DNA of 64,000 nt from Halopseudomonas salina (GCF_008641105.1 NZ_VTTI01000010.1:62001-126000), one strand, 5' to 3'. Shown: positions 46,166-56,602, counted from the stretch's first letter. The notes: a model not told the origin generated them from the sequence alone. Numbers and translations are program-made.

Positions 46166-47548
46166 ATGAATGATGATGCCCTGTTCCAACGCCTGACCAA
46201 AGAACGCGACGTGCTCAGCGTCAGCCAGCTCAATGCCCGCGCGCGCAGCCTGCTCGAGGATGTATTCCCGCAGATATGGGTCGAGGGTGAGCTGTCCAAC
46301 CTCGCCCGCCCCTCCTCCGGTCACTTGTATTTCAGCCTGAAGGACAGCAAGGCGCAGATCCGCTGCGCCTTCTTCCGTCAGCACGCCAGCCGCGTGCGCA
46401 TGGCGCTGAGTGACGGCCTGCAGGTAAGGGTGCGTGGACGTGTCAGTCTGTATGAAGGCCGCGGCGATTATCAACTGATAGTCGACAGCATGGAATCGGC
46501 CGGTGACGGGGCACTGCGCATGGCTTTTGATGCACTCAAGGCCAAATTGCAGGAAGAGGGCCTGTTTGCCGTTGAACGCAAACGCCCCCTCCCCACGCAT
46601 CCCAAACGCATCGGCGTTATTACCTCACCGAGCGGGGCCGCAGTAAGAGATATCATCAGCGTTTTTGGTCGCCGCGCACCCTTTATCGAACTGGTGGTAG
46701 TGCCCACGCCAGTCCAGGGTCGTGACGCAGCACCGCAGATTGTCCGCGCACTCCAACTGGCCGACCGGTCAGGCTTCGACGCCTTGATCGTCGCCCGCGG
46801 CGGTGGCTCGCTGGAGGATCTATGGCCATTCAATGAAGAGATGGTCGCCCGCGCACTGGCGGCCTGCCAAACCCCCACGGTCAGTGCGGTTGGCCACGAA
46901 ACCGACGTCTCAATCTGCGATTTCATCGCCGACGTGCGCGCCCCTACCCCGTCGGCGGCGGCAGAACTGCTCAGCCCTGATCAACAGGCCATGCTGCAAC
47001 AGGTCGAGCGCGCCCACCGGCAATTACGCCAATGCCTGCGTGACCGTTTGGCCCGGGAACATCTGCGCCTGGAAAACCTGCGTCGCCGCCTGCGTCATCC
47101 CGGCGAACGCCTGGCCCAGCAAGCCCAGCGCCTGGACGAACTTGAGTTGCGCCTCAAGCGCGGCATGCGCCAGCATCTGAACCAGGTAGGCCAGCGCAGC
47201 GAACGTTTGCAAGCGCGCCTGCAGGCTCAGCATCCCGGCAGGCACCTGGCACTGTTGCGCCAACGCCTCGACCAACTCGACCAGCGTCTGCCCCGCGCCA
47301 TGACACAAAATCTGCAGCACCGGCGCCAACGTCTGGACGGTCTCGCCCAAACTCTGAATGTGGTCAGCCCTCTGGCCACCCTCGGCCGCGGCTACAGCAT
47401 TCTGTTCGACCAACAGGGCAAACCGCTACGCAGCCAGGCCGACGCCAAACCAGGCCAGCGCGTCGAGGCGCAGCTCAGCGACGGCCGATTGGCCCTGCGC
47501 GTGGAGGACAATCTCGACGCCCCTCACACCCTCCCCTTACTGGATTAA
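46166..47548 (+). CDS. xseA: Exodeoxyribonuclease VII large subunit
   Basis: XseA is the catalytic subunit of exonuclease VII, which digests single-stranded DNA from both ends. The 460-residue protein has the N-terminal OB-fold (VSQLNARARSLLEDVFPQIWVEGELSNL), the nuclease core with ARGGGSLEDLWPFNEE and ALAACQTPTVSAVGHETDVSICDFIADVRAPTPSAAAELL, a long Arg- and Gln-rich coiled coil (about 285-400) and the C-terminal GRGYSILFDQQGKPL. It starts 124 bases from the divergent guaB. Confidence 0.96.
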   Translation: MNDDALFQRLTKERDVLSVSQLNARARSLLEDVFPQIWVEGELSNLARPSSGHLYFSLKDSKAQIRCAFFRQHASRVRMALSDGLQVRVRGRVSLYEGRGDYQLIVDSMESAGDGALRMAFDALKAKLQEEGLFAVERKRPLPTHPKRIGVITSPSGAAVRDIISVFGRRAPFIELVVVPTPVQGRDAAPQIVRALQLADRSGFDALIVARGGGSLEDLWPFNEEMVARALAACQTPTVSAVGHETDVSICDFIADVRAPTPSAAAELLSPDQQAMLQQVERAHRQLRQCLRDRLAREHLRLENLRRRLRHPGERLAQQAQRLDELELRLKRGMRQHLNQVGQRSERLQARLQAQHPGRHLALLRQRLDQLDQRLPRAMTQNLQHRRQRLDGLAQTLNVVSPLATLGRGYSILFDQQGKPLRSQADAKPGQRVEAQLSDGRLALRVEDNLDAPHTLPLLD

Positions 47549-47550
47549 CC

Positions 47551-48384
47551 ATGCCACTCAAGCGCCTGATCATTCTGTTCTGCCTGGCCGTATCGGCGCT
47601 TCCAGCCCAGGCGGAAGGCTTTATTACCCGGCTGTTGAACAAGCCGGTCCCTGGCGGCGTAGCCGTCGTTACCCTCCCAGAGCAATCCGAAGCGCCCCGC
47701 GCGCAGTATCAGAACCAGCCACTGCTGGTAATACGCGAAGACGGTCAACGCTGGATCGCCATCGCCGGCATCCCGCTGGCGGTGAAACCCGGTACCGAGC
47801 ATATCGAGACAGAGGGCGGGCAAAAAATTGCGTTCAAGGTCTCCGACCGCAAATATCCCGAGCAGCATATCAAGCTGAAAAACCAGCAGCACGTAACGCC
47901 CGACCCCGAGCATCTCAAACGCATCAACCGCGAGCTGGACGAACAGATCAACGCCTACAAGACTTTCAGTGCCCGCCAGCCCAGCAACCTGCTATTCGAC
48001 CGTCCGGTAGATGGCCGCCTATCCAGTGCCTTCGGCCTGCGCCGCTTCTTCAACGGCGAAGAGCGCAACCCCCACTCCGGCCTGGATTTCGCCGCCTCCA
48101 CAGGCACTTCGATCAAAGCGCCCGCAGCCGGCCAGGTGATTCTTACGGGTGATTATTTCTTCAACGGAAAAACCGTCTTCGTTGACCACGGCCAGGGGCT
48201 CATCAGCATGTTCTGTCACCTGTCGGCGATCGATGTGCAGGTAGGAGATGAAGTCGGCCGCGGGGCACACGTCGGCAAAGTCGGCGCCACCGGCAGAGCG
48301 ACAGGCCCACACCTGCACTGGAACGTCAGCCTCAACAATACACGCGTAGACCCCTCCATCTTTATTGGCGCATTCATGCCCTGA
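47551..48384 (+). CDS. Periplasmic M23-family metallopeptidase
   Basis: A secreted LytM-type zinc peptidase or peptidoglycan endopeptidase. The 277-residue precursor has a Sec signal (about 1-21, ending PAQA). A beta-rich N-terminal domain follows. The M23 domain (about 150-270) has all metal ligands: HSGLD (H-x3-D) and the C-terminal HLHW with GPHLHWNVSLN. With both motifs intact, catalysis is plausible, unlike EnvC/NlpD-type degenerate activators. It is one base pair after xseA's stop, so probably co-transcribed. Confidence 0.9.
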   Translation: MPLKRLIILFCLAVSALPAQAEGFITRLLNKPVPGGVAVVTLPEQSEAPRAQYQNQPLLVIREDGQRWIAIAGIPLAVKPGTEHIETEGGQKIAFKVSDRKYPEQHIKLKNQQHVTPDPEHLKRINRELDEQINAYKTFSARQPSNLLFDRPVDGRLSSAFGLRRFFNGEERNPHSGLDFAASTGTSIKAPAAGQVILTGDYFFNGKTVFVDHGQGLISMFCHLSAIDVQVGDEVGRGAHVGKVGATGRATGPHLHWNVSLNNTRVDPSIFIGAFMP

Positions 48385-48912
48385 AAAATCCAATGATTCG
48401 CTGGGGTTGTGCGAAGGTCAAAATGGATTCCCGCGTTCGCGAGAATGACGAAGGTGGGGTGAGACACTAGGAGTTTTGCTTTTGACTTTTGGACAGCAAA
48501 CTCAACCTCACTCCTTTGCCTGGCGAGCGCACGGCCTGGCGGGGTGCAGAAAGTGTCTGAAACAGGTCGATGATTGCTCCTGCATAATCGACACTTCCGC
48601 CATCCCTGGCGGTCGGGACTGCCGCCAAGCCTCCAGGGACGGATTCACGGCGGCTTTCGGAATCCTGCCAGGCTGGGAGCGGTGGTCACCCAGCAGCGAC
48701 ACCACATACCGATTCAAGGATCGCGCAAAAATCCTCCAAAACACCGCACCAAAGATACCAAAAAGCTCACCAAACGCTCTTTATTGGCGATTGCTGCCAA
48801 ATTTAAAACTCGCATTGCAATAAAAACCAGCACCTATTAACTTTTACTGCAACAACACCCTATTCAGCACCCGCCCGACCCACAAGGTAAAGGGCCGAAA
48901 AGGAAGCAGACC
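48385..48912. other. Intergenic region upstream of leuA with repeat-like sequences
   Basis: This 528-base stretch holds no convincing gene. Short open frames on both strands show no family resemblance. At its start is a palindrome built on ATTCCCGCG-TT-CGCGAGAAT. Around 48597-48665 a GC-rich segment (CCATCCCTGGCGGTCGGGAC, CCTCCAGGGACGGATTCACG, GGCGGCTTTCGGAATC) has the look of a dispersed intergenic repeat. The last 200 bases are A- and C-rich leader sequence for leuA with no clear attenuator. Confidence 0.6.
48427..48446. repeat. Short palindromic repeat unit
   Basis: ATTCCCGCG-TT-CGCGAGAAT flanked by TGG and GACGAA. This ATTCCCG...CGGGAAT pattern is a familiar dispersed repeat in many proteobacteria; one mismatch breaks perfect symmetry here. 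Only one copy is in the window. Confidence 0.5.
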
Positions 48913-50583
48913 ATGAGCATGCTCAAAGACCCATCCAGCAAATATCGCGCATTCGAGCCGGTAGATATTCCCGATCGCCAGTGGCCATCGCGCACGCTTA
49001 CCGAAGTACCGATCTGGTGCAGCTCCGACCTGCGCGACGGCAATCAGTCACTGATCGAGCCCATGGACCCTGCGCGCAAGCTGAAATTCTTCCAGACCCT
49101 GGTCAAGGTTGGCGTCAAGCAGATCGAAGTAGCCTTTCCATCAGCCTCCAAGGCCGACTTCGACTTTGTGCGCAGCCTGATCGACGATGGTCACATCCCC
49201 GATGACGTAACCATCCAGGTGCTCACCCAAGCGCGCGAAGATCTGATCAGACGCACCTTCGAATCCGTGCGTGGCGCCAAGAAAGCCATCATCCACGTGT
49301 ACAACGCCACCGCGCCGAGCTTTCGCCGCATCGTGTTCAACCAGGACAAGAAAGGCGTCGTGGACATCGCCATCAACGCCGCCACCCTGATCAAACAGCT
49401 GGCCGCAGAACAGTCCGATACCCAATGGACCTTCCAGTACTCGCCGGAGATCTTCACCTCCACCGAACTGGAGTTTGCCGTAGAGGTCTGTGACGCCGTA
49501 CTCGACGTATGGCAGCCGACGCCCGACAACAAGGTCATCCTCAATCTGCCCGCCACGGTCGAAATTGCCACACCCAATCATTATGCCGATCAGATCGAAT
49601 GGTTCGGCCGGCACATCAGCCGCCGTGACAGTGTGCTGATCAGCTTGCATACCCATAACGACCGCGGCACCGGCGTCGCCGCCACAGAACTCGGCCTTCT
49701 TGCGGGAGCTGACAGGGTCGAGGGCTGCCTGTTCGGTAATGGCGAGCGCACAGGCAACGTCGACCTGGTTACCCTGGCGCTGAACTTCTATACCCAGGGC
49801 ATTCATCCGCAGCTGGACTTTTCCGATATCGATGCCGTGCGCAAGGTAGTCGAAGAGTGCAACCAGCTGTCCGTGCACCCAAGACATCCCTATGTCGGTG
49901 ATCTGGTGCACACCGCGTTCTCGGGTTCGCACCAGGACGCCATTCGCAAGGGCTTTGCCCAACGCAAACCCGACTCCCTGTGGGAAGTGCCCTACCTGCC
50001 GATCGACCCCGAAGATATCGGCCGCAGCTATGACGCGGTCATTCGAGTCAATAGTCAGTCAGGCAAGGGTGGTATCAGCTACCTGCTCGAGCAAGGCTAT
50101 GGCATCAGCCTGCCACGCCGTATGCAGATCGAATTCAGCCAGGTTGTGCAAGGCGAAACTGACCGGCTCGGCCTGGAGATGAGTGGCGCGCAGATCCATG
50201 AGCTGCTGGATCGGGAATACGTGCAGGCAACCAGTCCCTACGCGCTGATCCGACACAGACTGCAGGAAGAAAACGGCACCAGTGCCGTCGACGTCGAGGT
50301 CCTGAACCAGGGCGAAACCTTGCACTGGCGTGGGCTGGGCAAGGGGCCTCTCGAAGCACTCGTTGCAGGGTTACCCGTATCGGTCGAGATAATGGATTAC
50401 CACGAGCATTCCATTGGCTCCGGCACCAATGCCAAGGCAGCGGCCTATGTGGAAATTCGTCTTAACAGCGGCCGCCCCTTACACGGCATTGGAATCGACG
50501 AAAACCTGACCACGGCCAGCTTCCGCGCGCTGTTCAGCGCCCTCAACCGCGCCCTGCGCCAGGCCGAAGCGCAAGCTGCCTGA
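48913..50583 (+). CDS. leuA: 2-isopropylmalate synthase (556-residue LeuA type)
   Basis: LeuA condenses acetyl-CoA with 2-oxoisovalerate, the first committed step of leucine synthesis. The 556-residue length fits the LeuA type found in Pseudomonas. The metal- and substrate-site motif [18 protein letters not shown] (about 36-53), [42 protein letters not shown], and the C-terminal LeuA-dimer regulatory domain (from about 440) that senses leucine are visible. AAAAGGAAG lies upstream of the ATG. The gene stands alone with a long leader region. Confidence 0.96.
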   Translation: MSMLKDPSSKYRAFEPVDIPDRQWPSRTLTEVPIWCSSDLRDGNQSLIEPMDPARKLKFFQTLVKVGVKQIEVAFPSASKADFDFVRSLIDDGHIPDDVTIQVLTQAREDLIRRTFESVRGAKKAIIHVYNATAPSFRRIVFNQDKKGVVDIAINAATLIKQLAAEQSDTQWTFQYSPEIFTSTELEFAVEVCDAVLDVWQPTPDNKVILNLPATVEIATPNHYADQIEWFGRHISRRDSVLISLHTHNDRGTGVAATELGLLAGADRVEGCLFGNGERTGNVDLVTLALNFYTQGIHPQLDFSDIDAVRKVVEECNQLSVHPRHPYVGDLVHTAFSGSHQDAIRKGFAQRKPDSLWEVPYLPIDPEDIGRSYDAVIRVNSQSGKGGISYLLEQGYGISLPRRMQIEFSQVVQGETDRLGLEMSGAQIHELLDREYVQATSPYALIRHRLQEENGTSAVDVEVLNQGETLHWRGLGKGPLEALVAGLPVSVEIMDYHEHSIGSGTNAKAAAYVEIRLNSGRPLHGIGIDENLTTASFRALFSALNRALRQAEAQAA

Positions 50584-50682
50584 TCGGTGCCCAACACCAA
50601 CGCGCCGGGATAAAAGCTCGGCGCGTCATATCGGGTTCGCTCGCTGCAGCCGCCCCGACATATCCAGTTAAATCCCCTGCGC

Positions 50683-50710
50683 TTGTCAAAAGAAATGTCG
50701 CCCCCATAAT
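50683..50710 (+). promoter_or_regulatory. Predicted promoter of the Old Yellow Enzyme gene
   Basis: TTGTCA (50683-50688) and CATAAT (50705-50710) are separated by 16 bases; start expected near 50717, about 44 bases before the ATG. Each element matches five of six consensus positions. Confidence 0.65.
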
Positions 50711-50760
50711 ACACTCCACATTCTGCACCCACTGATGCAGGCAACAAGGAGTCGTACCAG

Positions 50761-51876
50761 ATGTCTCGATCCCCGCTTCTCACGCCCATTCGCCTGGGCA
50801 GCCTTGATCTGCCAAACCGCGTGATCATGGCACCCCTAACTCGTCAGCGAAGCAAGCAGCCTGGCAACATACCCTATGAGTTGAACGCCACCTATTACGC
50901 CCAGCGCGCCAACGCAGGCCTGATCATCAGCGAAGCTGTACAGATCAGCCCTGAAGGCCAGGGCTACGCCTGGACGCCAGGCATTCACAGCGCCGAGCAG
51001 GTTGCTGGCTGGAAACAGATTACCCAGGCCGTACATGAAGCCGATGGTCGTATTTTCCTGCAGCTGTGGCACGTGGGCCGCATCTCCCACCCGCTACTGC
51101 AGCCCGACGGCGCTGATCCTGTCGCTCCCTCGGCCATTCAGGCCAAAGCCGAGTGCTACGTTCAGGAGGCTGACGGCAGTCATCACAAGGCACCGACCGC
51201 CATGCCTCGCGCGCTTGAAACCGAGGAGCTTCCCCGGATAGTTGCCGACTATGCCAAAGCGACTCGCAACGCACTGGATGCAGATTTCGATGGTGTGGAA
51301 GTGCACGCAGCGAACGGCTACTTGCTTGATCAGTTTCTGTGCTCCAACAGCAATCAGCGGACCGACGGTTACGGCGGCAGCCTCGAGAACCGCGTGCGTC
51401 TGGTGCTGGAGGTAGTCGATGCGGTAATTGAGGCCACGGGGGACAGTGGCCGGGTCGGCATTCGCATTTCCCCCATGGGTACCTTCAACGGCGTGGACGA
51501 TGCAAACCCCAGGGAAACGTTCAGTTATCTTCTGCGCGAACTCAATACACGCAATCTGGCCTATTTGCATGTCAATCGCCCTGATTGGGTCGGCGGTGTC
51601 TACGAAGGTTTTGACGCGTTACTTGAAACCCTGCGTGAGCTGTATGACGGCCGCCTGATTCTGGCTGGTGGCATGACCGCAGAGTCCGGCGCACAGGCAG
51701 TGGAAGACGGCCTGGCGGATGTGATCGCCTTTGGACGCCCCTACATCGCCAATCCTGACCTCGTTCAGCGCATCAAGGCTCGTGCGCCCTGGAACGAGAT
51801 CAACCCGGCCACTCTGTATGGTGGGGCCGAGGTGGGTTATACCGATTACCCGACGATGGTTCAGACCGCATCCTGA
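50761..51876 (+). CDS. Old Yellow Enzyme family NADH:flavin oxidoreductase (NemA/XenB-like)
   Basis: An FMN-dependent ene-reductase that reduces activated alkenes, nitro compounds or electrophilic metabolites with NAD(P)H. The 371-residue barrel has the FMN-site N-terminal segment RVIMAPLTRQRS, LQLWHVGRISHP, the substrate-binding His-Asn pair in VEVHAANGYLLDQFL (here H-x2-N), TDGYGGSLENRVRLVLEVVDAV and RPYIANPDLVQRI. The product could be NemA, XenA or XenB-like; I cannot decide. GGAG precedes the ATG, and a terminator follows. No TetR-type NemR regulator adjoins it. Confidence 0.9.
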   Translation: MSRSPLLTPIRLGSLDLPNRVIMAPLTRQRSKQPGNIPYELNATYYAQRANAGLIISEAVQISPEGQGYAWTPGIHSAEQVAGWKQITQAVHEADGRIFLQLWHVGRISHPLLQPDGADPVAPSAIQAKAECYVQEADGSHHKAPTAMPRALETEELPRIVADYAKATRNALDADFDGVEVHAANGYLLDQFLCSNSNQRTDGYGGSLENRVRLVLEVVDAVIEATGDSGRVGIRISPMGTFNGVDDANPRETFSYLLRELNTRNLAYLHVNRPDWVGGVYEGFDALLETLRELYDGRLILAGGMTAESGAQAVEDGLADVIAFGRPYIANPDLVQRIKARAPWNEINPATLYGGAEVGYTDYPTMVQTAS

Positions 51877-51885
51877 GTCGCGCCC

Positions 51886-51922
51886 AATAAAAAACCCGGC
51901 CAGAGAGCCGGGTTTTTTATTG
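51886..51922. terminator. Bidirectional terminator between OYE gene and der
   Basis: AATAAAAAACCCGGC pairs with GCCGGGTTTTTTATT around a six-base loop, with A/T tracts on both sides; it serves the two convergent genes. Confidence 0.94.
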
Positions 51923-51950
51923 CACAGATTCAATCAGCACAGCCAATGGC

Positions 51951-53405
51951 TTATCGCTTCTTGTCCTTGCGCTTCTTTTCTTCTTTCTTGTGATGGCTCA
52001 TCAGGCGCCGCTTCTTGTTCACCTGGCGATCGGTCAACCCTGTCTTGCGATCGGCAAAGGGATTCTCGCCGCCCTTGTACTCAACCCGAATCGGCGTACC
52101 CGCCATGCCCAGCACCTTGCGAAAGGTATTTTCCAGATACTTGGTGTAAGACTGCGGAACGTTCTCCACCTGATTGCCGTGAATGATGATGATCGGCGGA
52201 TTGGAACCACCCAGGTGCGCATAGCGCAGCTTGATACGGCGACTGTTGACGACCGGCGGCTGGTGGTTGGCTACGGCATCTTCAAGGATCTGCGTCATGC
52301 GATTGGTCGGCACCTTGGTCATGGCGCTGGCAAAGGCCTTGTCGACTGACTTGTAGAGGAGCCCCACGCCACTGCCATGCAGTGCCGAAATAAAGTGCAG
52401 GTCGGCGAACTGGGCGAAAATCAGACGGCGTTGCAGCTCGATCTTCACGTAGTCTTTCTCGCGCTCATCCATGCCGTCCCATTTGTTGACAGCAATCACC
52501 AGCGCGCGCCCGGCATCCAGCACAAAGCCCAGCAGGTGCAAATCCTGCTCCACAACGCCTTCGCGGGCATCAATGACGAAGATGACCACGTTGGAATCCT
52601 CGATCGCCTGCAGGGTCTTGATCACCGAGAACTTTTCGACCGCCTCCGATACCCTGCCGCGCTTGCGCACCCCCGCAGTGTCAATCAATGTGTAGGGCTT
52701 TTCAAAGCGCTCATAGGGAATATAGATGGTGTCGCGAGTGGTGCCGGCCTGGTCGAATACCACCACCCGGTCTTCGCCGAGCATGCGGTTGACCAGGGTC
52801 GACTTGCCCACATTGGGCCTGCCGATTACCGCAATCTTTGTACCAATCGCCTCAACGATACGCGGCGCTTTACCCTCCTCGCCTTCGGCCAAAGGCTCCT
52901 GGGCAAGACTGCCAATACCATTTTCACCAAACACCATCTCGAGCATCGGATTGATGTTGCGACCATGGGCTGCGGCAATACCGATTGGCGAGCCGAGGCC
53001 GAGCTTGGAAAATTCACCCTGGATCGAATCCTGATCGGCACCGTCAATCTTGTTGGCAATAAGGTAGGTATGCTTGTTGCGCTTGCGCAGATGCTGGGCA
53101 ATCAACTCGTCCGCCGCCGTTCTACCTGCGCGCGAATCGACCAGAAAGAGGACCGCATCGGCCTCTTCTATAGCCTGCAGGGACTGCCCGGCCATAATCA
53201 TGTCGAGACCCTGCTCATCACCGCTGATGCCCCCGGTATCGACCAGGATATACCGCTGGCCCTGCCAGCTCGCCTCGCCGTACTGGCGATCACGGGTAAG
53301 GCCGGCTACATCGGCAACAATTGCGTCACGACTCTTGGTCAGACGATTGAATAACGTGGACTTGCCGACATTGGGCCGCCCCACGAGGGCGATTACAGGA
53401 ACCAT
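51951..53405 (-). CDS. der: Ribosome biogenesis GTPase Der (EngA)
   Basis: Der is an essential GTPase with two tandem G domains that assists 50S subunit assembly. The start [16 protein letters not shown] at 53405, with GGAG five to six bases upstream, gives 484 residues. The first P-loop is at 9-16; the second, [19 protein letters not shown], is near residue 190. Each has its own DTAG and NKxD motif (NKID and NKWD). The KH-like domain follows, and the tail is very basic ([12 protein letters not shown]). A terminator hairpin separates it from bamB. Confidence 0.97.
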   Translation of the reverse strand: MVPVIALVGRPNVGKSTLFNRLTKSRDAIVADVAGLTRDRQYGEASWQGQRYILVDTGGISGDEQGLDMIMAGQSLQAIEEADAVLFLVDSRAGRTAADELIAQHLRKRNKHTYLIANKIDGADQDSIQGEFSKLGLGSPIGIAAAHGRNINPMLEMVFGENGIGSLAQEPLAEGEEGKAPRIVEAIGTKIAVIGRPNVGKSTLVNRMLGEDRVVVFDQAGTTRDTIYIPYERFEKPYTLIDTAGVRKRGRVSEAVEKFSVIKTLQAIEDSNVVIFVIDAREGVVEQDLHLLGFVLDAGRALVIAVNKWDGMDEREKDYVKIELQRRLIFAQFADLHFISALHGSGVGLLYKSVDKAFASAMTKVPTNRMTQILEDAVANHQPPVVNSRRIKLRYAHLGGSNPPIIIIHGNQVENVPQSYTKYLENTFRKVLGMAGTPIRVEYKGGENPFADRKTGLTDRQVNKKRRLMSHHKKEEKKRKDKKR

Positions 53406-53440
53406 GATTACTCCGCGCACGGACTACCGTGCAATAAACG

Positions 53441-53477
53441 AAAACGGCCGCTGCGCCATTTCAGGGGGCAGCGGCCG
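53441..53477 (-). terminator. Terminator between bamB and der
   Basis: On the minus strand CGGCCGCTGC (53477-53468) pairs with GCAGCGGCCG (53454-53445), followed by TTTTCGTTT. It ends about 36 bases before der's ATG, so der needs read-through or an internal promoter. Confidence 0.85.
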
Positions 53478-53500
53478 GGAAAGTATAGCTTTATTTGGAT

Positions 53501-54646
53501 CTAAGGGAGCGTCAACGCCACCAGATCACCACTATTGCCGTACACATACAGGGTGTCGCCGAGCACTATAGCGGGTGCCCGAACGCCATCACCATCCACC
53601 CGCACGCGGCCAACCATACGGCCATCGGTCTGAGCAAGCAGATGCACATAACCGTCAAAGTCGGCTACGGCGATGTAGCTGCTGAACGCTACCGGTGCAG
53701 TGAGGTTACGACGCATGAGGCTGTCGTTGACCCAGAGAGACTCGCCGCGAGACCGGTCCAGAGCTTCAACCCGCCCGTCCGCATGGCTGACATAGACACT
53801 GCCGAAACCTTCGCCGGGTCCAACCAGACTCGAAGCTTCTTTCTGCCAGCGAACAGTGCCCGACGCCACGTCAACGGCGGCAAGAGCACCCTGGTAACTG
53901 GTCACATACAGGGTCTCGTCAATCAGCAGCATTTGTCCATCAACGTCGACCATCCGCTCGAGCTCGGTACGACCCTGCGGTTGCGCGACTCGTGCCTCCA
54001 TGATCGGCAAGCCGGTATCGGCCGCCAGACCCACCACTCGACCACTGGAAAGGCCCGCAAACACTCGCCCGCGGGAAATCAACGGAGTGCTGTGTCCACG
54101 AAGGGTCAGTACCGGCACACTGGATTCATAGATCCAGCGCTGGCTGCCGTCACTAATATCCAGCGCAGTGATCTTGTCATCCAGGGTCTGCACCACAACG
54201 ACATCACCGTTGGTCTGCGGTGGGGCGAGGACCTCGCTCGAGACCCGTGTACGCCACATTTCCGAGCCATCCGCTTCATCCAGAACGATCACTTCGCCGT
54301 CCAGCGTACCAACCATGATACGACCGCCACCGGTGCCCACAGCACCCGAGACACGCTCATCAAGCTTGACCTGCCACATTACCTCGCCGGTATCGCGGTC
54401 CATTGCAACTACACGCCCCTTCGCGTCGGCTGCATAGAGAGTCAAACCGTCCAGCGATGGCATCAACTGGTTGTACAATTTGCCCTGGCCAGCACCAATG
54501 TTGCGTTTCCAGTTGCGCTCCAACTCTACTTCAGCGGTGAAATCCTGCAGCTCTGCCGGGGCGAGTTCTTTCTTGCCGGAACCACTGCAGCCTGCAACCA
54601 GCAGAGCCGCCATGGTTATGGCCAAATACGGGAACTTCAGTTTCAC
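53501..54646 (-). CDS. bamB: Outer membrane assembly lipoprotein BamB
   Basis: BamB is a beta-propeller lipoprotein of the BAM complex that inserts outer-membrane proteins. The 381-residue precursor starts at a GTG that overlaps yfgM's TAG stop by one base. Its lipobox VAGC puts the lipidated Cys at 20. The mature part is made of PQQ-type repeats (GLTLYAADAKGRVVAMDRDTGEVMWQVKL, GEVIVLDEADGSEMWRTRV, GSQRWIYESS and others), consistent with an eight-bladed propeller. GGAGG lies 6-8 bases upstream in the end of yfgM. Confidence 0.95.
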   Translation of the reverse strand: MKLKFPYLAITMAALLVAGCSGSGKKELAPAELQDFTAEVELERNWKRNIGAGQGKLYNQLMPSLDGLTLYAADAKGRVVAMDRDTGEVMWQVKLDERVSGAVGTGGGRIMVGTLDGEVIVLDEADGSEMWRTRVSSEVLAPPQTNGDVVVVQTLDDKITALDISDGSQRWIYESSVPVLTLRGHSTPLISRGRVFAGLSSGRVVGLAADTGLPIMEARVAQPQGRTELERMVDVDGQMLLIDETLYVTSYQGALAAVDVASGTVRWQKEASSLVGPGEGFGSVYVSHADGRVEALDRSRGESLWVNDSLMRRNLTAPVAFSSYIAVADFDGYVHLLAQTDGRMVGRVRVDGDGVRAPAIVLGDTLYVYGNSGDLVALTLP

Positions 54647-55287
54647 TAGGCTTCCTCCGCCAGATCATCAAGCTTCAACTGTAATTGCGGGCGTGCCTGG
54701 GGATCTTCGAGTGCCGCCAGGGCAGCCTGGTAGGCAGTACGGGCATCGTTTTCGCGACCGAGATCAAGCAACAGGTCGCCGCGTATTTCCTCACGACTGG
54801 CCAGCAAGGCACCGGTGACGTCACCGATGAGCACCTCAAGTGCTTCTTCGGCGCGATCCTGGGCGGCAAGAACGCGCGCAAGACGTTGGCGGGCGACCTC
54901 TTCCAGTACCGGATCCCCCGCATCGCCAACAATTTCATTCAGCAATTCTTCAGCTGCAGGCAGATCCTCTGCTTCCACGGCCAGTCTGGCCTGCATCAAT
55001 GCAGCAAACTGGGCATAACGAGTACCGCTGTACTCGTCACGTATCTGCTCGGCCAGTTCTGCGCCGCGAGCTCGATCCTCGGTACCACCATCTGCCAACA
55101 CCGACTCCAGCATTGTCTGATAGAGCGCCGAGGCGTTGGCAGCCTGGTTATCCTGATAGTTGTTCCAGCCCTGCCAGCCAAATACGCCAGCCAGGGCAAT
55201 AACAACACCGGTCAGCAGAGGCACGCCGTGCTTGTTCCACAATTCCTTGATCTTTTCTACCTGTTCTTCTTCTGTCTCGTACGTCAC
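54646..55287 (-). CDS. yfgM: YfgM, ancillary SecYEG translocon subunit
   Basis: YfgM is a bitopic inner-membrane protein with periplasmic TPRs that associates with SecYEG and the chaperone PpiD. I placed the start at the GTG at 55287 (VTYETEEEQVEKIKELWNKHG), with AAGGAG seven bases upstream, giving 213 residues; a longer frame into the hisS gap adds 48 unrelated residues. A transmembrane helix spans about 22-42 (VPLLTGVVIALAGVFGWQGW), followed by TPR-like helices. It sits between hisS and bamB as in Pseudomonas and E. coli. Confidence 0.92.
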   Translation of the reverse strand: MTYETEEEQVEKIKELWNKHGVPLLTGVVIALAGVFGWQGWNNYQDNQAANASALYQTMLESVLADGGTEDRARGAELAEQIRDEYSGTRYAQFAALMQARLAVEAEDLPAAEELLNEIVGDAGDPVLEEVARQRLARVLAAQDRAEEALEVLIGDVTGALLASREEIRGDLLLDLGRENDARTAYQAALAALEDPQARPQLQLKLDDLAEEA

Positions 55288-55324
55288 CCCAGACTCCTTG
55301 CCTGAACGAAGCGGCTGCTTGCGC

Positions 55325-56602
55325 TTAAAATAATTGTTGAAGACGTGCCGGCAGCTCGTGCCAGGCAATATTTTCCTGCTGCGCATCACTGCGCAGCGGT
55401 TTGATCCCGATCTGTTCTGCCGCCGCTTCATCTTCGCCCAGAATCAGTGCAAAGAGAGCACCGGACTTGTCGGCCTTCTTGAATTGGCTCTTGAAGCTGC
55501 CGCCGCCACAATGCACGACCAGACGAACGCCCGGCAAAGCGTCACGTAGCTGTTCTGCAAGCCTGAAACTCGCAACCGCCGCTGCGTCTCCCAAAGTGAC
55601 AAAGTAGACATCCACCTGTCGCGCCAGCTCGGCCGGCACCCGATCCAATGTCTGAATCAGCAGCAGCAAACGTTCAATGCCCATGGCAAAACCAACGGCT
55701 GTGGCTGGCTTGCCGCCCAATTGCTCGACCAGACCATCGTAGCGACCACCTGCACACACCGTTCCCTGAGCGCCCAGCTTGTCGGTGACCCATTCGAACA
55801 CTGTCAGCCCGTAATAGTCCAGCCCGCGTACCAGGCGCGGATTGATCACGTAAGGCACACCTGCGGCATCAAGCAACGCTAGCAACCCTTCGAAGTGCAG
55901 CCGTGCGTCTTGATTCAGAAAATCGGCCAGCCGCGGCGCATCAGCCAGCAGCGCCTGAGTGGTAGGGTTCTTGCTGTCGAGCACGCGCAGCGGATTACTC
56001 TCAAGACGGCGCTGGCTGTCCTCGTCAAGCTGATCAAAACGTTCACGTAGATAAGCCACCAGCTCATCACGATAGCGGGCGCGATCGTCGCTGCTGCCAA
56101 GGCTGTTAAGCTCCAGAGTGACCGCGTCCTGCAGGCCCAGTTGCTTCCAGAGCCGCCAGCTCAACAGAATCAGTTCTGCATCAATATCCGGCCCGCTGAT
56201 GTTGAAGGTTTCCACGCCAATCTGATTGAACTGACGATAGCGACCCTTCTGCGGGCGCTCGTGACGAAACATCGGGCCGGCGTACCAGACCTTCTGGCTT
56301 ATGCCGCCACCCAGCAGGCCGTGCTCGAGCATGGCGCGCACACAACCGGCGGTGCCCTCCGGGCGCAATGTCAGCGAGTCGCCATTGCGATCAGCAAAGG
56401 TGTACATCTCTTTCTCGACGATATCAGTTACTTCACCAATCGAGCGCTTGAACAGCTCAGTAGGCTCGACGATCGGCATGCGCACCTGCTGGTACCCGTA
56501 ACCAGTCAATAGATCAGCTACTGTTCTTTCAAAGTACTGCCATAAAGCGCTGTCGGCGGGCAGTACGTCGTTCATGCCGCGCACGGCTTGCAGGGTCTTC
56601 AA
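55325..56602 (-). CDS. hisS: Histidyl-tRNA synthetase
   Basis: HisRS charges tRNA-His. The 425-residue protein has class II motif 1 ([19 protein letters not shown]...[17 protein letters not shown]), motif 2 ([27 protein letters not shown]), the histidine-specific [21 protein letters not shown], motif 3 ([14 protein letters not shown]) and the C-terminal anticodon-binding domain ([16 protein letters not shown]). It is 15 bases after ispG and 38 bases before yfgM. Confidence 0.97.
   Translation of the reverse strand: MKTLQAVRGMNDVLPADSALWQYFERTVADLLTGYGYQQVRMPIVEPTELFKRSIGEVTDIVEKEMYTFADRNGDSLTLRPEGTAGCVRAMLEHGLLGGGISQKVWYAGPMFRHERPQKGRYRQFNQIGVETFNISGPDIDAELILLSWRLWKQLGLQDAVTLELNSLGSSDDRARYRDELVAYLRERFDQLDEDSQRRLESNPLRVLDSKNPTTQALLADAPRLADFLNQDARLHFEGLLALLDAAGVPYVINPRLVRGLDYYGLTVFEWVTDKLGAQGTVCAGGRYDGLVEQLGGKPATAVGFAMGIERLLLLIQTLDRVPAELARQVDVYFVTLGDAAAVASFRLAEQLRDALPGVRLVVHCGGGSFKSQFKKADKSGALFALILGEDEAAAEQIGIKPLRSDAQQENIAWHELPARLQQLF

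Noticed and set aside
48508..48744. 78-codon minus-strand open frame upstream of leuA
   Set aside because: Lies in a repeat-like intergenic block; such sequences commonly yield spurious frames and no family is recognisable.
48574..48840. Possible leucine leader peptide before leuA
   Set aside because: The frame has no run of leucine codons and no terminator/antiterminator pair follows.
52377..53354. 325-codon plus-strand open frame
   Set aside because: Antisense to der, whose two G domains are unambiguous on the minus strand.
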